This document shows, one piece after another, positions 39,814 to 51,079 of a DNA stretch of 64,000 bases. The position numbers and the translations under genes are program-made. The notes below the pieces were generated by a model. It was not told the origin of the DNA and searched no databases. It saw nothing but the letters and a program-made list of their open reading frames with translations. The stretch is from Clytia hemisphaerica. Lineage: Eukaryota; Cnidaria; Hydrozoa; Leptothecata; Clytiidae. The stretch covers positions 148,304-212,303 of the forward strand of contig CACVBU010000885.1 of NCBI GenBank assembly GCA_902728285.1. Direction: 5' to 3'. How positions within the stretch are numbered: the stretch's first letter is position 1; each line of letters opens with the position of its first letter.

Positions 39814-40595
39814 TACAGGGTGTCCCTAATTAAAGTATCGAGTCGAAACACAACTATGGCTGCGTTTAGACCAGCCTGGCATTTGTAATTGCTTGCAGTA
39901 TTCTTTTGAATTCTATTGTTCCGCGCAATTGTTCGGTTTGTCAAATGCCTAATGATGCCAGCGTGTTGGCATTTCGTTGGCATTTGAAATGCCATTTTGA
40001 GCAAAGGAATCCCCTTTTCTGGCATTTCAAATCAAACAAAGGAGCCAAAACAAAGAGAAAAAATGACATTTTTGATTTTTTAAAGTATTTGCACGTTTTT
40101 TATTCAGTTCTTTCTATAGATTGTAAAATTTGCAAGATTTGCCATAGCCTAGCCCTACGGCAAAAAGTTTCAGTCTTAATGACTGCAGTTTTTGAGAAAT
40201 TCCATGCTTTTCATCGTTTGATCTGTCAAAGTTGAACTTGAGGGAATCACCTTTTCAGTAATGACTCTAAAAAGACGATTCCTTAAATGCCATGACAGAA
40301 AATACAATGGAAAAGCTATTAAAATCGAATCCCTCATGAGCAAATGCCAAATTACAAATGCCAGTTGGTCTAAACGCAGCCTATGAGTAGAAAGTTTTAT
40401 GTGCGTGTTCACAAAATTGTATTTTAAGCTCTCCCTTTTTTTTCTTTGTCATTACGATTAATTCATACGTTGTAACTACCTTTTGTAATAAGCCTGTGTG
40501 ATGGAGAACGTTCTTATATTTTAGCGATAACACACACAAACCTTTTTACTCAATCGCATGTTCAAACTCGATACTTTAATTAGGGACACCCTGTA
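39814..40595. mobile_element. TACAGGGTGTCCCTAATTAA element, copy 1 (occupied)
   Basis: Ends TACAGGGTGTCCCTAATTAA and its inverse (GGGACACCCTGTA) fit mariner/Tc1-type MITEs with a TA duplication. It contains a 522-bp secondary insertion at 39859-40380. Without the insert it is about 255 bp and matches copy 2 (42151-42391) throughout. Confidence 0.75.
39859..40380. mobile_element. 522-bp TIR element nested in copy 1, 5-bp target duplication
   Basis: Inverted ends GCTGCGTTTAGACCAGCCTG...GGTCTAAACGCAGC are flanked by CTATG on both sides (39854-39858, 40381-40385). The unoccupied copy at 42151-42391 has a single CTATG at the same place (ACAACTATGAGTAGAAAG), proving the insertion point. There is no coding capacity beyond chance frames. 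Superfamily unassigned. Confidence 0.8.
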
Positions 40596-41154
40596 CAATC
40601 AAACATCAAATTCTATCAAAGTATAGACCATAATACAAACATAACACAATAAAGCTAATGTTATCTGAAGACATGTCCTGATGATTTTTATTAAAAGAAT
40701 GTCCACGTTGTTGTTATAGCATATAGAGTAGATGTATTATGATCAATGACGTCGTCGATGGTGTAATCAAGAGTAATTATTATGTAATACAAAGGATATC
40801 TACAAAAGATAGAATACATGTTTTTTTTATAAGCATAACGCTTATAAGCATACAAAGGCTCAGATTTGCAGATTTTCTAAGCATAGCATAAGCATATACG
40901 CCAGCCTGAAATATTTTTCACGTGGTCAATCTTTCTGCGTCCAAAAAAGTTTGGAAGTGGTCAAGTAATAAAAGACATTCCACGACCCCGGGGGGGTACT
41001 ACCCTTGTCGAACGACGGGGGTGCTCCGCTGAGGTTCGAAAAATGGACCCTACGTGGGACTCGAAATTTGCGAAAAAAGTGACCCTGAATGGGACTGAAA
41101 TTCCAAAATTTTCTCAAATTTTCTACTTTTTCCCCAAATTTCTGTGTTATGATT
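40596..41154. other. No gene; partial G-tract element at 40985-41130
   Basis: 40985-41130 starts CCCCGGGGGGGTACTACCC and includes GTGGGACTCGAAATTTGCG units related to 39120-39450. The remainder is AT-rich spacer. Confidence 0.4.
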
Positions 41155-41682
41155 ACACCCCTGTATCAGTAACCTGGTGAGATCTACCACGCTGGATAAC
41201 CCGTTGAGAAAAACTGTAAAAAAAGCAGGGTCGGATACAGGAGGTAGGCTATCTTATTAATGGAGAGTAATTAGTTTCCATATAAGGTGATACGATAATA
41301 AAGTGCACTCTCCTCCATTGGTTATAGCCTCCCTCTGTATCCGAGCCTGAAAAGGCTCTAGCTGGCTCTATAAACCCTGGTGGCAAGATCAAATTTCTGT
41401 CAAATTTTTTGAAATTCTTTACCCAGAAAAAAATATCTCTTATCACAAAAAATCGCATTCATTAGGGCAGCTCGGTCATTAAAATTGAGAAAAATATATG
41501 TCAGTGAAAACCAAACTCGGCAATGCTTTGAAATAAAAAACCTTTCTTCTCCATTCCGGTTAAAATGCTGTTAAAGTTTGTGAGATTTTACGATCTCAAA
41601 TTCAAACCGAATGAAATTTATTTATTTCCGAAGCCATGTTGGTGGGTTTCAAAACTTAACCGGGTCACTGAGACAGGGGTGT
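41155..41682. mobile_element. TIR element ACACCCCTGTMTCAGT with nested palindrome
   Basis: ACACCCCTGTATCAGTAACC is mirrored by CCGGGTCACTGAGACAGGGGTGT. Inside, GGATACAGGAGGTAGGCTAT (from 41232) mirrors ATAGCCTCCCTCTGTATCC (to 41341), an inner palindromic MITE of about 110 bp. No ORF. Confidence 0.6.
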
Positions 41683-42150
41683 ATTATTATTACTCGTCTC
41701 GGTGGAGTTGTTTCCCACAGTACATCTGATCCTTGAGTGGATTGGATGTCCTATAAATTAACCTAAATTGTCCTATAAATTAACCCATGTCTGTCCGTCC
41801 GTTCGTCTGCTACCGGCGTTTCTCGGGATTGACGCATTTGTCTTTTCTGATTTTTTGCAAAAAAAGTTTCGGGCAAATTTGGGGCGAAAAATTCCTAAAA
41901 ATAATTTTTGGACTTTCTTTCTCTGTTGTTTTTTTTCGCAAAAAGATAGAGGGAAAGGCTCTCTGAAAAGTGGCTGAAATCTTTTATCCGGAAAATTTTT
42001 TTAGCCGTAAAAATCGGATTTTCTTATTTGGGGAAATTCCCTTTTTTCATCTTTAAGAAAATGAGCATATCTCCCGATTGTATTATTTTTATTTTTTTTA
42101 ATTTGCATGTTTTTAAACTATTGTTTCTTACCCTGAGTATTCAAAGAATA
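41683..42150. other. No gene; short direct repeat near 41750-41785
   Basis: TGTCCTATAAATTAACC occurs twice in tandem, followed by CTGTCCGTCCGTTCG. A 69-codon frame at 41768 is not supported. Confidence 0.35.
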
Positions 42151-42391
42151 TACAGGGTGTCCCTAATTAAAGTATCGAGTCGAAACACAACTATGAGTAG
42201 AAAGTTTTATGTGCGTATTCACAAAATTGTATTTTAAGCTCTCCCTCATTTTTCTTTGTCATTACGATTAATTTATACGATGTAACTACCTGTGTGATGG
42301 AGAACGTTCTTATATTTTAGCGATAACACACACAAATTTTTCTACTCAATCGCATGTTCAAACTGGATACTTTAATTAGGGACACCCTGCA
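42151..42391. mobile_element. TACAGGGTGTCCCTAATTAA element, copy 2 (empty site)
   Basis: The 241-bp copy matches the outer parts of 39814-40595 nearly base for base, apart from a short deletion near 42285 and a few substitutions, and lacks the 522-bp insert. It gives the pre-insertion sequence for that insert. Confidence 0.8.
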
Positions 42392-42505
42392 TTAACCTCT
42401 GAAGACCAATAATATAAATTTTATCGCGCATGTGTCAATCTAATCACTGTAGAAAGAATCAAAGATAAAGAGCAAATATTACCTTATTAATGTTTAGCAG
42501 ACTGT

Positions 42506-43083
42506 GGTCGTGTTCACACTGCAGACCTTCCTTAATTAAAATGTAGTTAGGAGAATCCTTTGCTGACTACAATACAGAACGTGCATTTAACAAGGAGTCG
42601 AACGCGTAGTATTGTAACTTTTAATCGATCTTCCTTGATTAAAAGTCTTAAGCTCTATTGTCTTAAAGGTAGGGTAGAGGCTTCCCTTAAAACAAAAGAT
42701 TTTATTAAGAAAGATACATTAACATGAACAAAATGAGCGTTTCGTGCAATAAAGTATATTTCAGCAAAACAGAAAAGATAAAAAAAAGAGAGAAAAAATA
42801 TAAAAATTGAATCATATGAATCAGTGTTGTTGATGCGTGAGGACGATTAATCTCAAAACTTCCAAGAAAATGGAGTACAATCTCTATAATCAATACGTTT
42901 ACGAATTTCGAATGACTTACATGAGATTATCAATGAAAAATGACCAATCAGAAGGCTTAAGCAAAATCAATTATCTGTTACCAATCGTAGAACTGTGATA
43001 AACCAGTGTATTCATTTATCATAAATCTCTTTGTTTGTTGTTAATGGATTTAATTAAGGAAGGTCTGCAGTGTGAACACGACC
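42506..43083. mobile_element. 578-bp MITE with ~36-bp TIRs (GGTCGTGTTCACACTGCAGA)
   Basis: The left terminus GGTCGTGTTCACACTGCAGA, continuing CCTTCCTTAATTAAA, is matched by an exact inverse at the right end. The interior is non-coding. A target duplication could not be read with confidence. 42392-42505 is spacer. Confidence 0.7.
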
Positions 43084-43212
43084 TGTATCAGTGTGCAGTT
43101 TATTATTTACAAATTCCCCAGAAACCTTATAACACTTATTGAAGTGAGTTTCTTTCGAAAGAAATCTTTTACATGATCCCCAAATGTATAACAGTAATTA
43201 CTAAACTATTAT

Positions 43213-43535
43213 GGAAATGGAGAAGTGCTATAACTTTCATTTTCACTGGAGAGATTCTTTGATCCTAGGAGATCATCACTGTGAAGAAATTTCACTAAAA
43301 TATTTATTCAATATAAAGTTATGCTACAAAGTTAATAAGTGATTGACCCAAAAAAACAGCAGAAAACAGCAGAAAACAGCGTTTTTAGACGTCAATCAGC
43401 TTATAACTTTGCTTGATATATTTTGACTGAATGATTATTTTTGAGAATTTTTTTCACAGTGATGATGTTCGATAATCAAGAATTTACTTCAGTGAAAATG
43501 ATAGTTATAGCACCTTTCTACAAGATCTTCATTTT
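43213..43535. mobile_element. Palindromic MITE upstream of LINE B
   Basis: GTGCTATAACTTTCATTTTC (from 43225) and AGATCATCACTGTGAA (from 43269) are mirrored by TTCACAGTGATGATGTTC and GAAAATGATAGTTATAGCAC. CAGCAGAAAACAGCAGAAAA lies near the centre. Non-coding. Confidence 0.55.
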
Positions 43536-43641
43536 TTTCTTCTTCATTTTCATCTTCATTTTTAGAATTTGTTTAAAGATTTTTTTATTTCAAATTGATC
43601 CACTCCCTAATATCTTTCCAACGATACCAAATTTATAAAGA

Positions 43642-43941
43642 TTGAAGATTAATAACACGAAGGAAAATTGGAATAGCATCGTCAAAACCATCCAGAAAGA
43701 AAGTCCTGACACAAAAATTTACTTCTCAGAGTTATGCGCGCGCTATGATATATCTGGAGGTTTCAGCAAAATTAATCACAAGAATGAGGAATTGAAAAAG
43801 TTTTGTAATGATTGTAACATCGGACTGCTGGAAAATAGAAATATTGACAACTCTTGCTTGGCTAGAAAGCAACTTCATCTTAATCCGAAAGGTTTGAAGA
43901 GACTTGCGCTAAATTTTAAATCTTTTCTTGGAAAAAATTGA
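43642..43941 (+). pseudogene. LINE B ORF1 end: SGNH-hydrolase-like C-terminus
   Basis: About 99 codons ending CLARKQLHLNPKGLKRLALN...FLGKN and TGA (43939-43941). The D-x-C-x-A-R-x-x-LHLN-x-x-G pattern is the end of the esterase-like domain common in ORF1 of CR1-like LINEs. No ATG start exists in this frame (it opens at TTG after TAA), so the 5' part is missing. It is in the same frame as the downstream EN/RT ORF, so the TGA is the only barrier between them. Confidence 0.55.
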
Positions 43942-46917
43942 CTGAGTGGCTTACCGAGTGTTGAAAATGCTTTTGAAGATGCTGACTGTGATAAATTAAC
44001 TAAGTTGAAAAATCAAAAATTGAAACATCCTCTTAATTTAACAATAGGTTATATAAACATAAATTCAGTGCAATATAAGTTAAAGAACCTAAATGTCTTT
44101 TTGGAAAATAATATAGACGTTTTAGCTATTGCTGAAACTAAGCTAGATCAAGCTTTTACAACCAGCAAGTTGATACTTCCGGGCTACAAAACACCCTTGC
44201 GCTTAGATGATACTGATTCAAGTGGGGGACTTCTGGTCTACGCTAGGTCTGATATCTTAATACATCAGCTTACGTCTTTCATCTTCCCTAAAGGCATAGA
44301 GGTCATTCCTTTTGAAATAAACCTCAGGAAAACTAAATGGTGCTTTTTTATGATTTATAGAAATCCTACTAAATTTAAATCAAAAGAAAAGATTGAGCAA
44401 TTTTTATCATATTTATCCCTAGGATTAGATTTTTATAGTAGAACTTATGACAATTTTGTGATATCAGGTGATTTTAACTTAGAACCCGAAAATGAATTAA
44501 TTAAAAACTTTATGAGTGCACATGACCTTTACAATCTGGTCAAAGAAAAAACCTGTTTTAAGTCAGAAGCTGGCACCTGCATTGACTTGATTTTAACAAA
44601 CAGGAAGCATTCCTTTCAATTCACTGGTGCTCTAGAAACGGGTTTAAGTGATTATCACCTGCTAGTTCATACCATGATGAAATCTACATATGTTAAGTTA
44701 CCACCTGTAATTAAAAGGTATAGGGATTACAAAAATTTTAATTCAGTTATTTTCTTAAATGAGCTAAATAGTATACTTAAAGACAGAAACATCATAGATT
44801 ATAGTATTTTTGAACGAATATTTGTAAATTTATTAAACGAACATGCACCATTAAAGACAAGGTTAATCCGTGCTAATAATAAGCAACATGTCACCAAAGA
44901 CCTCAGGAAAGCTATTATGCTCCGATCAAAACTTAAAAATATAGCAAATAAATCCAAGAATCCTGAAGATGTTGCTCGTTATAAGCGTCAGAGAAACCTT
45001 GTCGTTAATATGAATAGGAAAGAAAAGAAATCTTTCTTCAGCAAAATGACCCAAAACAATCTCCCAAAGGTTTTGGGACACTTTCAAGCCATTCTTTCGA
45101 ACAAGGTCATTAATGCTGATGAGAGAATTCAGCTCATTGAAAATGGAAGCATAATATCTAGAAATAGAGATATTGCTGAAACTTTCAATGAGCACTATCA
45201 CACTGTTACTGATCGATTAGACGTTCCTCGATGGAATTCTGTTAATGGTGAAATCTCAGATGATATCAATACGGCCATAGAAAAATTCTCTGACCATCCG
45301 AGTATTTTGAAAATTCTTGAAAACAGGCAAGGTGTTGATAAATTTGAGCTTTCACCTGTAACAAATTCCGAAACACTCAAGGTAATAAAAAACCTGAACG
45401 ATTCTAAATCAGTCAGTGGTGATATTCCTACCAAAATTATAAAGTTAGCCAAGTTTGTATGTGCTCCTACTTTGACAGCGTGTTTCAACCACAGCCTTAC
45501 ATCTCAAAATTTTCCTGATAGCTTGAAGCAGGCTGATATAATCCCAGTCCATAAAAAGAATAGTAAGCACGACAAGGACAATTACAGACCGGTCAGTTTG
45601 CTCCCCTCCTCAGCTAAAATCTTTGAAAAACTTATCTCAAATCAGCTTAATATATTTTTTGAGTCTTTTTTCTCCACAAGACTATGCGGTTTTCGCAAAG
45701 AGTATAGCACACAAAGTGCTTTACTAAACATGTTGCGAAAATGGCAGTCAACTCTCTCTACTTTGGGTAAAATAGGAGCTATACTGATGGATCTGTCAAA
45801 GGCCTTTGATTGCTTACCCCATGATCTTCTGATCGCCAAACTTCATGCATATGGATTGGATTGTAGAAGTCTCGCCTTCATACATAGCTATCTTTCAAAA
45901 AGGAAGCACAGGGTCAGGGTGGGATCATCTTACAGTAACTGGCTACCTTTGCTATTTGGAGTGCCTCAGGGATCCATTTTGGGTCCAATTCTGTTTAATG
46001 TTTTTATAAATGATTTGTTTTACTTTGTAAATGAAGATGACCTCTGTAACTTTGCCGATGATAATACTCTCCATAAATTTGCTTCCTGCTTGGAGGAAGT
46101 CATTGAAGCTTTGAATATAGACATGCATATTATTCTATCCTGGTTTGAAGATAATTCCCTCGTAGCAAATCCGGAGAAGTTTCAGATGTTATTTCCAGGT
46201 ACAAAGAATGCAAATATAGCTCTTGATTTAGGAAATTTTTCACTAAAATCTTCAGAGTGTGTTAAACTTCTTGGTTTAGCCATAGATAGTGCCTTATCCT
46301 TTTATCCGCATATTCAGGATCTATGTAACAAGGCCTCACAGAAAACAAAAACTACACTCAGGTTTAGATCGTACCTGAGCCAAGAACAAGCGGACTTTAT
46401 ATTTAATAGTTTTATTTTATCTTATTTTAAATATTGCCCTTTAATATGGATGTTTTGTAGTAAGATGGCTCACAATCTTTTGACCGAAGCTCATTGCAGG
46501 GCCCTTAGGGCAAAAGAAAATCTTGTCCATCTTGATTATGACGAGCTACTGGTCAAAGCAGATTGTGCGTCTATTCACACTCAAAATCTCCAACTTATGT
46601 TAGTGGAAGTTTATAAGAGCGTAAATAAAATCGGAAATAAACTAGGCTGGGATCAGTTTGAAATTATCCAGCGTAAATCAGGGAGTGATGTTGAGATTGA
46701 GGATTCCCAACATCCCCCAACATCCAGAAGAGGCGCTCAAATCAAACTTCCGCTACCAAAAAATGCAGTTTGCTTGAATTCCTTCAACTATCGGGCAGGA
46801 CAGGCTTGGAATAGATCGCCCAATGAGATCAAAACATCAGACTCAGTTGAGTGCTTCAAAACCAAAATTTTGAAAACAAAAATTTATTGTTCTTGCAAAC
46901 TGTGTTCAATCTTTTAA
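43942..46917 (+). CDS. LINE B ORF2: APE endonuclease + reverse transcriptase, intact
   Basis: About 990 codons are open from just after the TGA at 43941; no early ATG is obvious (the first listed start, 44005, is TTG). Endonuclease motifs: IGYININSVQYKLKNL, IAETKLD (catalytic Glu), GDFNLEPENE and GLSDYHLL. RT motifs: DNYRPVSLLPSSAKIFEKL, MDLSKAFDCLPHDLL, GVPQGSILGPILF and FADD at 46051-46062 (catalytic Asp pair). C-terminal residues end SCKLCSIF and TAA. The product would nick the target and copy its RNA in situ. There are no frameshifts or stops, making this the best-preserved retrotransposon ORF in the window. Confidence 0.8.
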   Translation: MSGLPSVENAFEDADCDKLTKLKNQKLKHPLNLTIGYININSVQYKLKNLNVFLENNIDVLAIAETKLDQAFTTSKLILPGYKTPLRLDDTDSSGGLLVYARSDILIHQLTSFIFPKGIEVIPFEINLRKTKWCFFMIYRNPTKFKSKEKIEQFLSYLSLGLDFYSRTYDNFVISGDFNLEPENELIKNFMSAHDLYNLVKEKTCFKSEAGTCIDLILTNRKHSFQFTGALETGLSDYHLLVHTMMKSTYVKLPPVIKRYRDYKNFNSVIFLNELNSILKDRNIIDYSIFERIFVNLLNEHAPLKTRLIRANNKQHVTKDLRKAIMLRSKLKNIANKSKNPEDVARYKRQRNLVVNMNRKEKKSFFSKMTQNNLPKVLGHFQAILSNKVINADERIQLIENGSIISRNRDIAETFNEHYHTVTDRLDVPRWNSVNGEISDDINTAIEKFSDHPSILKILENRQGVDKFELSPVTNSETLKVIKNLNDSKSVSGDIPTKIIKLAKFVCAPTLTACFNHSLTSQNFPDSLKQADIIPVHKKNSKHDKDNYRPVSLLPSSAKIFEKLISNQLNIFFESFFSTRLCGFRKEYSTQSALLNMLRKWQSTLSTLGKIGAILMDLSKAFDCLPHDLLIAKLHAYGLDCRSLAFIHSYLSKRKHRVRVGSSYSNWLPLLFGVPQGSILGPILFNVFINDLFYFVNEDDLCNFADDNTLHKFASCLEEVIEALNIDMHIILSWFEDNSLVANPEKFQMLFPGTKNANIALDLGNFSLKSSECVKLLGLAIDSALSFYPHIQDLCNKASQKTKTTLRFRSYLSQEQADFIFNSFILSYFKYCPLIWMFCSKMAHNLLTEAHCRALRAKENLVHLDYDELLVKADCASIHTQNLQLMLVEVYKSVNKIGNKLGWDQFEIIQRKSGSDVEIEDSQHPPTSRRGAQIKLPLPKNAVCLNSFNYRAGQAWNRSPNEIKTSDSVECFKTKILKTKIYCSCKLCSIF

Positions 46918-47058
46918 TGATTTTTAAAATTTTAACTTTTACAAGATTATTTACTATTTAGTAAATATTTGATCGTCATGTTGGTGTTAATTAGTCTTTG
47001 TACTATTTTTTTTTGACCAACGTTAAACAAAGAATAAATAAATAAAATAAATAAAGAA

Positions 47059-47660
47059 TTCCTTCAAAAGTTATAAGTAAATGAAAAAAGAGTGCACACT
47101 TATCATGAACAGACTTTAGTTTTTCTATTTTGTTATTACATTAGCCTTCAGGTAGCCTTCTTTTCTCATTGCAGGACCACGTAACACTTGTACTCTGGCA
47201 AAGGGGGGCTTGTACTTTTACGGTGTGACGGGATCGGCCCTTTTTTAGTACGGTATTACGGGATTTGACGAAAAAAAGACACGGGAAAACGGTATTTTAA
47301 AATCAGACCGTGACGGTATTTGGCCTTATTTTTTGTCATTATGCCAGTATTTGAACCTGTACAAACCAGTGTGACGGTGTTATTATTTTTTTCAATTTTC
47401 GGGATTCTGGGATTCAGCAAAAATTTTGACAAGAAAACTGTATTTCGAACCCCTACAACCCCCCTGGCAACAATTAATAAGTTGCCACGCATCTTGGTAG
47501 CAAGTGCTGATGGATACCTTTATATATACAACGTCGATCCAGCGGAAGGTCTGCTAAGACAATTCCCAAGATCTTCTTTAACTTTTTTTGAAATACTTTT
47601 TGTTGAATCATAAGAAGGTCAGGATAATCTTTAAAGCTTGTTAATCACTTGTGCAAAAAA
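47059..47660. other. No gene; TACGGTATTACGGG repeats
   Basis: Around 47210-47400 the strings GACGGTATT, ACGGGATT and ACGGTGTTATT recur, suggesting a decayed repeat. Frames on both strands (47256-47613) follow the repeat and are not credible genes. Confidence 0.35.
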
Positions 47661-47670
47661 TCCCTTTTAA

Positions 47671-47965
47671 GTGAGTACATTCGCTAAACGCACTTAAGCG
47701 CACTTAGACGCACATATACGCACACAAATGCCTTGAGTTTGCTAGGCGCACTTAAACGCGAATATCAAAAAGTTTTGATATTCCGACGCGATCATCAAAG
47801 ACACCGTGTGTAAACACTATTCAGTATTTTTTATATTTGAAGAGAGAGAGAGGGATTTTTTTATCGCATTTAAGTGCGCCTAACTCCTTTTTCTTTCTCT
47901 TTCATTCAAATCACTTTGTAGTGAGTACATAAATGGCGTTTAAGTGCGCCTAAGTGATAAACGTT
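47671..47965. repeat. AAGTGCG/CGCACTT cluster flanked by GTGAGTACAT
   Basis: GTGAGTACAT occurs at 47671-47680 and 47921-47930. Between and beyond them are many CGCACTTAA and TTTAAGTGCGCCTAA motifs in both orientations. Non-coding. 47966-49081 shows no supported gene; two ~110-codon frames there lack any supporting feature. Confidence 0.45.
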
Positions 47966-49081
47966 CCTTGAAAACCGTGTTTTTCAGCCAGAAACAGCTG
48001 TTTTGTCCAGTTTTTGTGCTTTTTAAAGCTCAATATCTCGAGTTAGGTACAGAAATCACCTATACTTGCAATATATCTCTAATCTTAATTTTTTGAGAGC
48101 TTTCCAAAGATATACAACAGGTCTCCGTTTCCTTAAGCTAAAATTTTCATTAATTTTTAACCCTATGATTTTTGCCTGAGACCGTCATATTTGTCCGAAA
48201 ATCACAGGTGTCCGAAAAAAATTGGAAACATCGTAATTTCGATTCCCCTACCCATTAGCTTTCCAAAAATGTATAACAAGTGCTTTGACCAAAACAATCG
48301 AGCGATTTTACAAAATGCCCTCTACTAAAAGTTATGACTCTTTTTGTACGAAAAATTGGGACGAAGAATTGGTCAAAAACTGCTATTATCAAGATTTTGA
48401 GACGAAGAAGCTTTTATAAAAATTTTCCTAAAATTTTTTTTAGTTCGGTTAAAGATTTTTTTAAAATGGTTTTTCTTCGCCGAAAAGAATTCTTCAAAGT
48501 TGAAATACTGTACTTTGCAAAAGTTTTCATTTTTTTCTTCGTCAAAGTGTTTCATTGCGATTTTTTTTTAATTTTCAGATTCAGGAATAGTTGGCCTAAC
48601 AGAGAATGTATAACATGCCATAGTTTTTTTGGCTACATCAGACAGAAATCTGTATTTTGTAAATGGCAAATATGAAAAATTCACTATGGTCAGAGCTCTT
48701 AACGAACGAAACTTTATTTAGAAGTGGGAATATCTAACCAAACGACGTTTGATAGCTTGAACAGTCAACTTTATTTTCTTTATGATGAACCATATAGATG
48801 AACTTATAGTCTGCGGCCGGGTCAGAAAATTCTTTTTTCACCCAGCCGGTTTCCGGAAACACAACATTTTTTTATTTTCGCCTTATTTTCTATATTTCAT
48901 TTTTTCATCAAAGAGTGAGAACATGATCAAGTATCAAAATCTAGCTCTGAAAATCAAAATTTGACGACTCACTACTTTCTGTTATGTTTTGAAATGACAC
49001 TCTTTCATTGGATCTTTTTTACGTTTGTTAGTTATTAGTTAGATGAAATAAGTCTCGGGTGTATCAAAGCAAGGAAAAACA

Positions 49082-49362
49082 GGTATCAGATATGAGCGAC
49101 CCATAAAAGTCCCTTTATAACACCCAAAGTCTTACAGAGGGGTATAAAAACTAAGAATTGAAAATTGAGTCTCCGACAGGGCCCCAAAATCATTCCCTCA
49201 CAGGATCATAAATTTTTGTAATTTGCAAATAGGTGTTAAAATCTTGACTGGAAATTGGGAAACATAGTCTCTCAAAGGGTCCTTAAAACGTCAAAAAAGG
49301 GCATAATTTTCAAAGTTCCGTCTTAAAGGGTAGACTTTTGATTCTTGGCTCAGACATAACCG
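49082..49362. mobile_element. Decayed relative of the 2933-3549 element
   Basis: It contains GAGTCTCCGACAGGGCCCCA, AGTCTCTCAAAGGGTCCTTA and TTAAAGGGTAGACTTTTG units, then GGCTCAGACATAACC as the right end, in the same order as at 2933-3198. 49363-49942 is spacer without a gene. Confidence 0.5.
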
Positions 49363-49942
49363 TTACCTTGTAAACCTAGTGCTAGTGCGCTAACAAATGG
49401 ATTTAAAAACAAGGCCCCCAAACAAGGGTGACGATTCAGATTTTTCTCAAGTACATAGTTCATTGTTACTGTTTTTTATTCAAGGGAATATTTTTCTAGG
49501 AAGAGCTTCTTAAAATCGCTGAATAGCAATGATTCTTTCAGCGCTAAAGTAAATAAAGATGAATCAATAGAATTAATGCTGATTTTGTTTACGCGATATT
49601 TTTCAGTTTTTCCCGTACAATATTCTTTTTGTAGTTCGGGTCACAAAATCTTGGATTTTTGCCTTTGAAAACCTGGCCCAAACACGTCCCGAATATGGCT
49701 AGTTCGGGGCATATTCGAGACTTTTCAACTTCAAAATCGGAAAGTGCGTAAAATGGAGAATATGTTGAACGTATACAAGCATCTATGATAAGTCGTCCTT
49801 ATGTCAGAAATTCCTTTTCCGTAATCGACCTCGACGTAAGTGCAATCTCTAGTTAAAGAGGAATTTTGTCAAAAATTGTATTAAAGGTACCAAGAATAAT
49901 TCACTCTACTACATGAGCATTGACATGTGAAGCAGTTTGAGC

Positions 49943-50090
49943 CTGGGGGGGGGGGGCACTCAAGGTAAATGACCTACCAGACGTTCGGCCCTAAGGGTAG
50001 GTTTTTTATAGTTCAGCTAGTGCACTGTAAGGGTAGGAAATTACAAAACTGCACTGAACTGCACTGTAAGGGTAGGAAATTGTGATAAAG
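49943..50090. repeat. GGGGGCACTC family, copy 2
   Basis: CTGGGGGGG...CACTCAAGGTAAATGACCTACC is followed by two GCACTGTAAGGGTAGGAAATT units. Colinear with 38600-38720. 50091-50640 has no supported gene. Confidence 0.5.
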
Positions 50091-50640
50091 TCGTTTATAT
50101 TTTGGTATATTGACAGGGTATATTTTCAACAGTGCATATGATATTTTTGAAGACAACCTGTGACCACGCAAAAAAGTTACCTGACCAGATACACGTTTTC
50201 ATAGAATGGGAAGACACTAGTGATAAATAATATATTCCGAGTCAAAGTTAGTCTGGAGATCCATACTCTCTATTCAAACTTACACCACATAAAAGCAAAA
50301 GTCCCATCAGAAGCTACTCATTGAGAGTATGGTATTTTTGCCCAGTTTGAATTTGTTTACATTTGCTTTGAATTTCGTGCCAAAAAAGCCGTTGATAAGG
50401 TTGGCCAATCAGGCTCGCGCACTTCCAATCAAAACAATAATATCACGTGATTTCAACAATTGTTTGACAGCCAATAGAATTCTGCGACCAGATTTGGCAT
50501 CTACAAAAATACCCGGCTACTCTGGGCTACTCTGTTATTTCTATATTTTTATTCCTTTTAACTAAATGCTATACTCCGAAATCACACGAACAGAGTAGAC
50601 GGGTCTCCCAGCTAAGTCAAAGTCATCTCAGAGTTAAACA

Positions 50641-50805
50641 TGTGATTCGTTTCAGCTATCAGACAAAATTTCTGGGAAAAGTGAGAAATGGTGAAATCTA
50701 AAAAAACTAAAAAAGTGACCTATAAATAGTCAAACAATAACGTATGATTCGTTTCAGCTTTATAGACAAAATTTCTGGGAAAATGATGAGAAACGATGAA
50801 TCTCA
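50641..50805. repeat. ~103-bp direct repeat
   Basis: TGATTCGTTTCAGCTxTxxAGACAAAATTTCTGGGAAAA occurs at about 50643 and again at about 50745, each followed by GAGAAAYGRTGAA. 50806-51079 is probably the promoter and 5' UTR of the following secreted-peptide gene. Confidence 0.55.
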
Positions 50806-51079
50806 AAATAGTTAGTCTTAAATAAAAAGTACTTTCACATTCAAAATCACAGACGGTATGCATTTTTTTAAAAGAAAGATTGAATTCACAAACAAAATGA
50901 CCCCTTAAAGACCAGTAAATGAACTGAATGAATATTTCTTATAACGAAATGGTGTCTACAATAAAAGTATCAAGAATACTATAAAAGAATCTGAAAATTT
51001 TGAGTCCCACCATAGCAGTTTATAACTTATCGGGAACCATTTCGCAAGTGAAGAATACCATATTTTCACTGAAAACAAA

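Larger units (their letters stand above)
43600..47058 (+). mobile_element. Non-LTR retrotransposon B, CR1-like (SGNH-EN-RT)
   Basis: The reading frame contains a truncated SGNH/GDSL-like esterase end, an in-frame TGA, then an uninterrupted endonuclease-RT ORF. The 3' terminus is a short-unit repeat (AATAAATAAATAAAATAAAT, about 47033-47057) instead of poly(A), as in CR1/L2-type elements. The 5' end is truncated or decayed upstream of an in-frame TAA at 43636. Confidence 0.75.

Noticed and set aside
47256..47613. Overlapping plus and minus frames of 78-97 codons
   Set aside because: They follow the TACGGTATTACGGG repeat; neither strand has splice or motif support.
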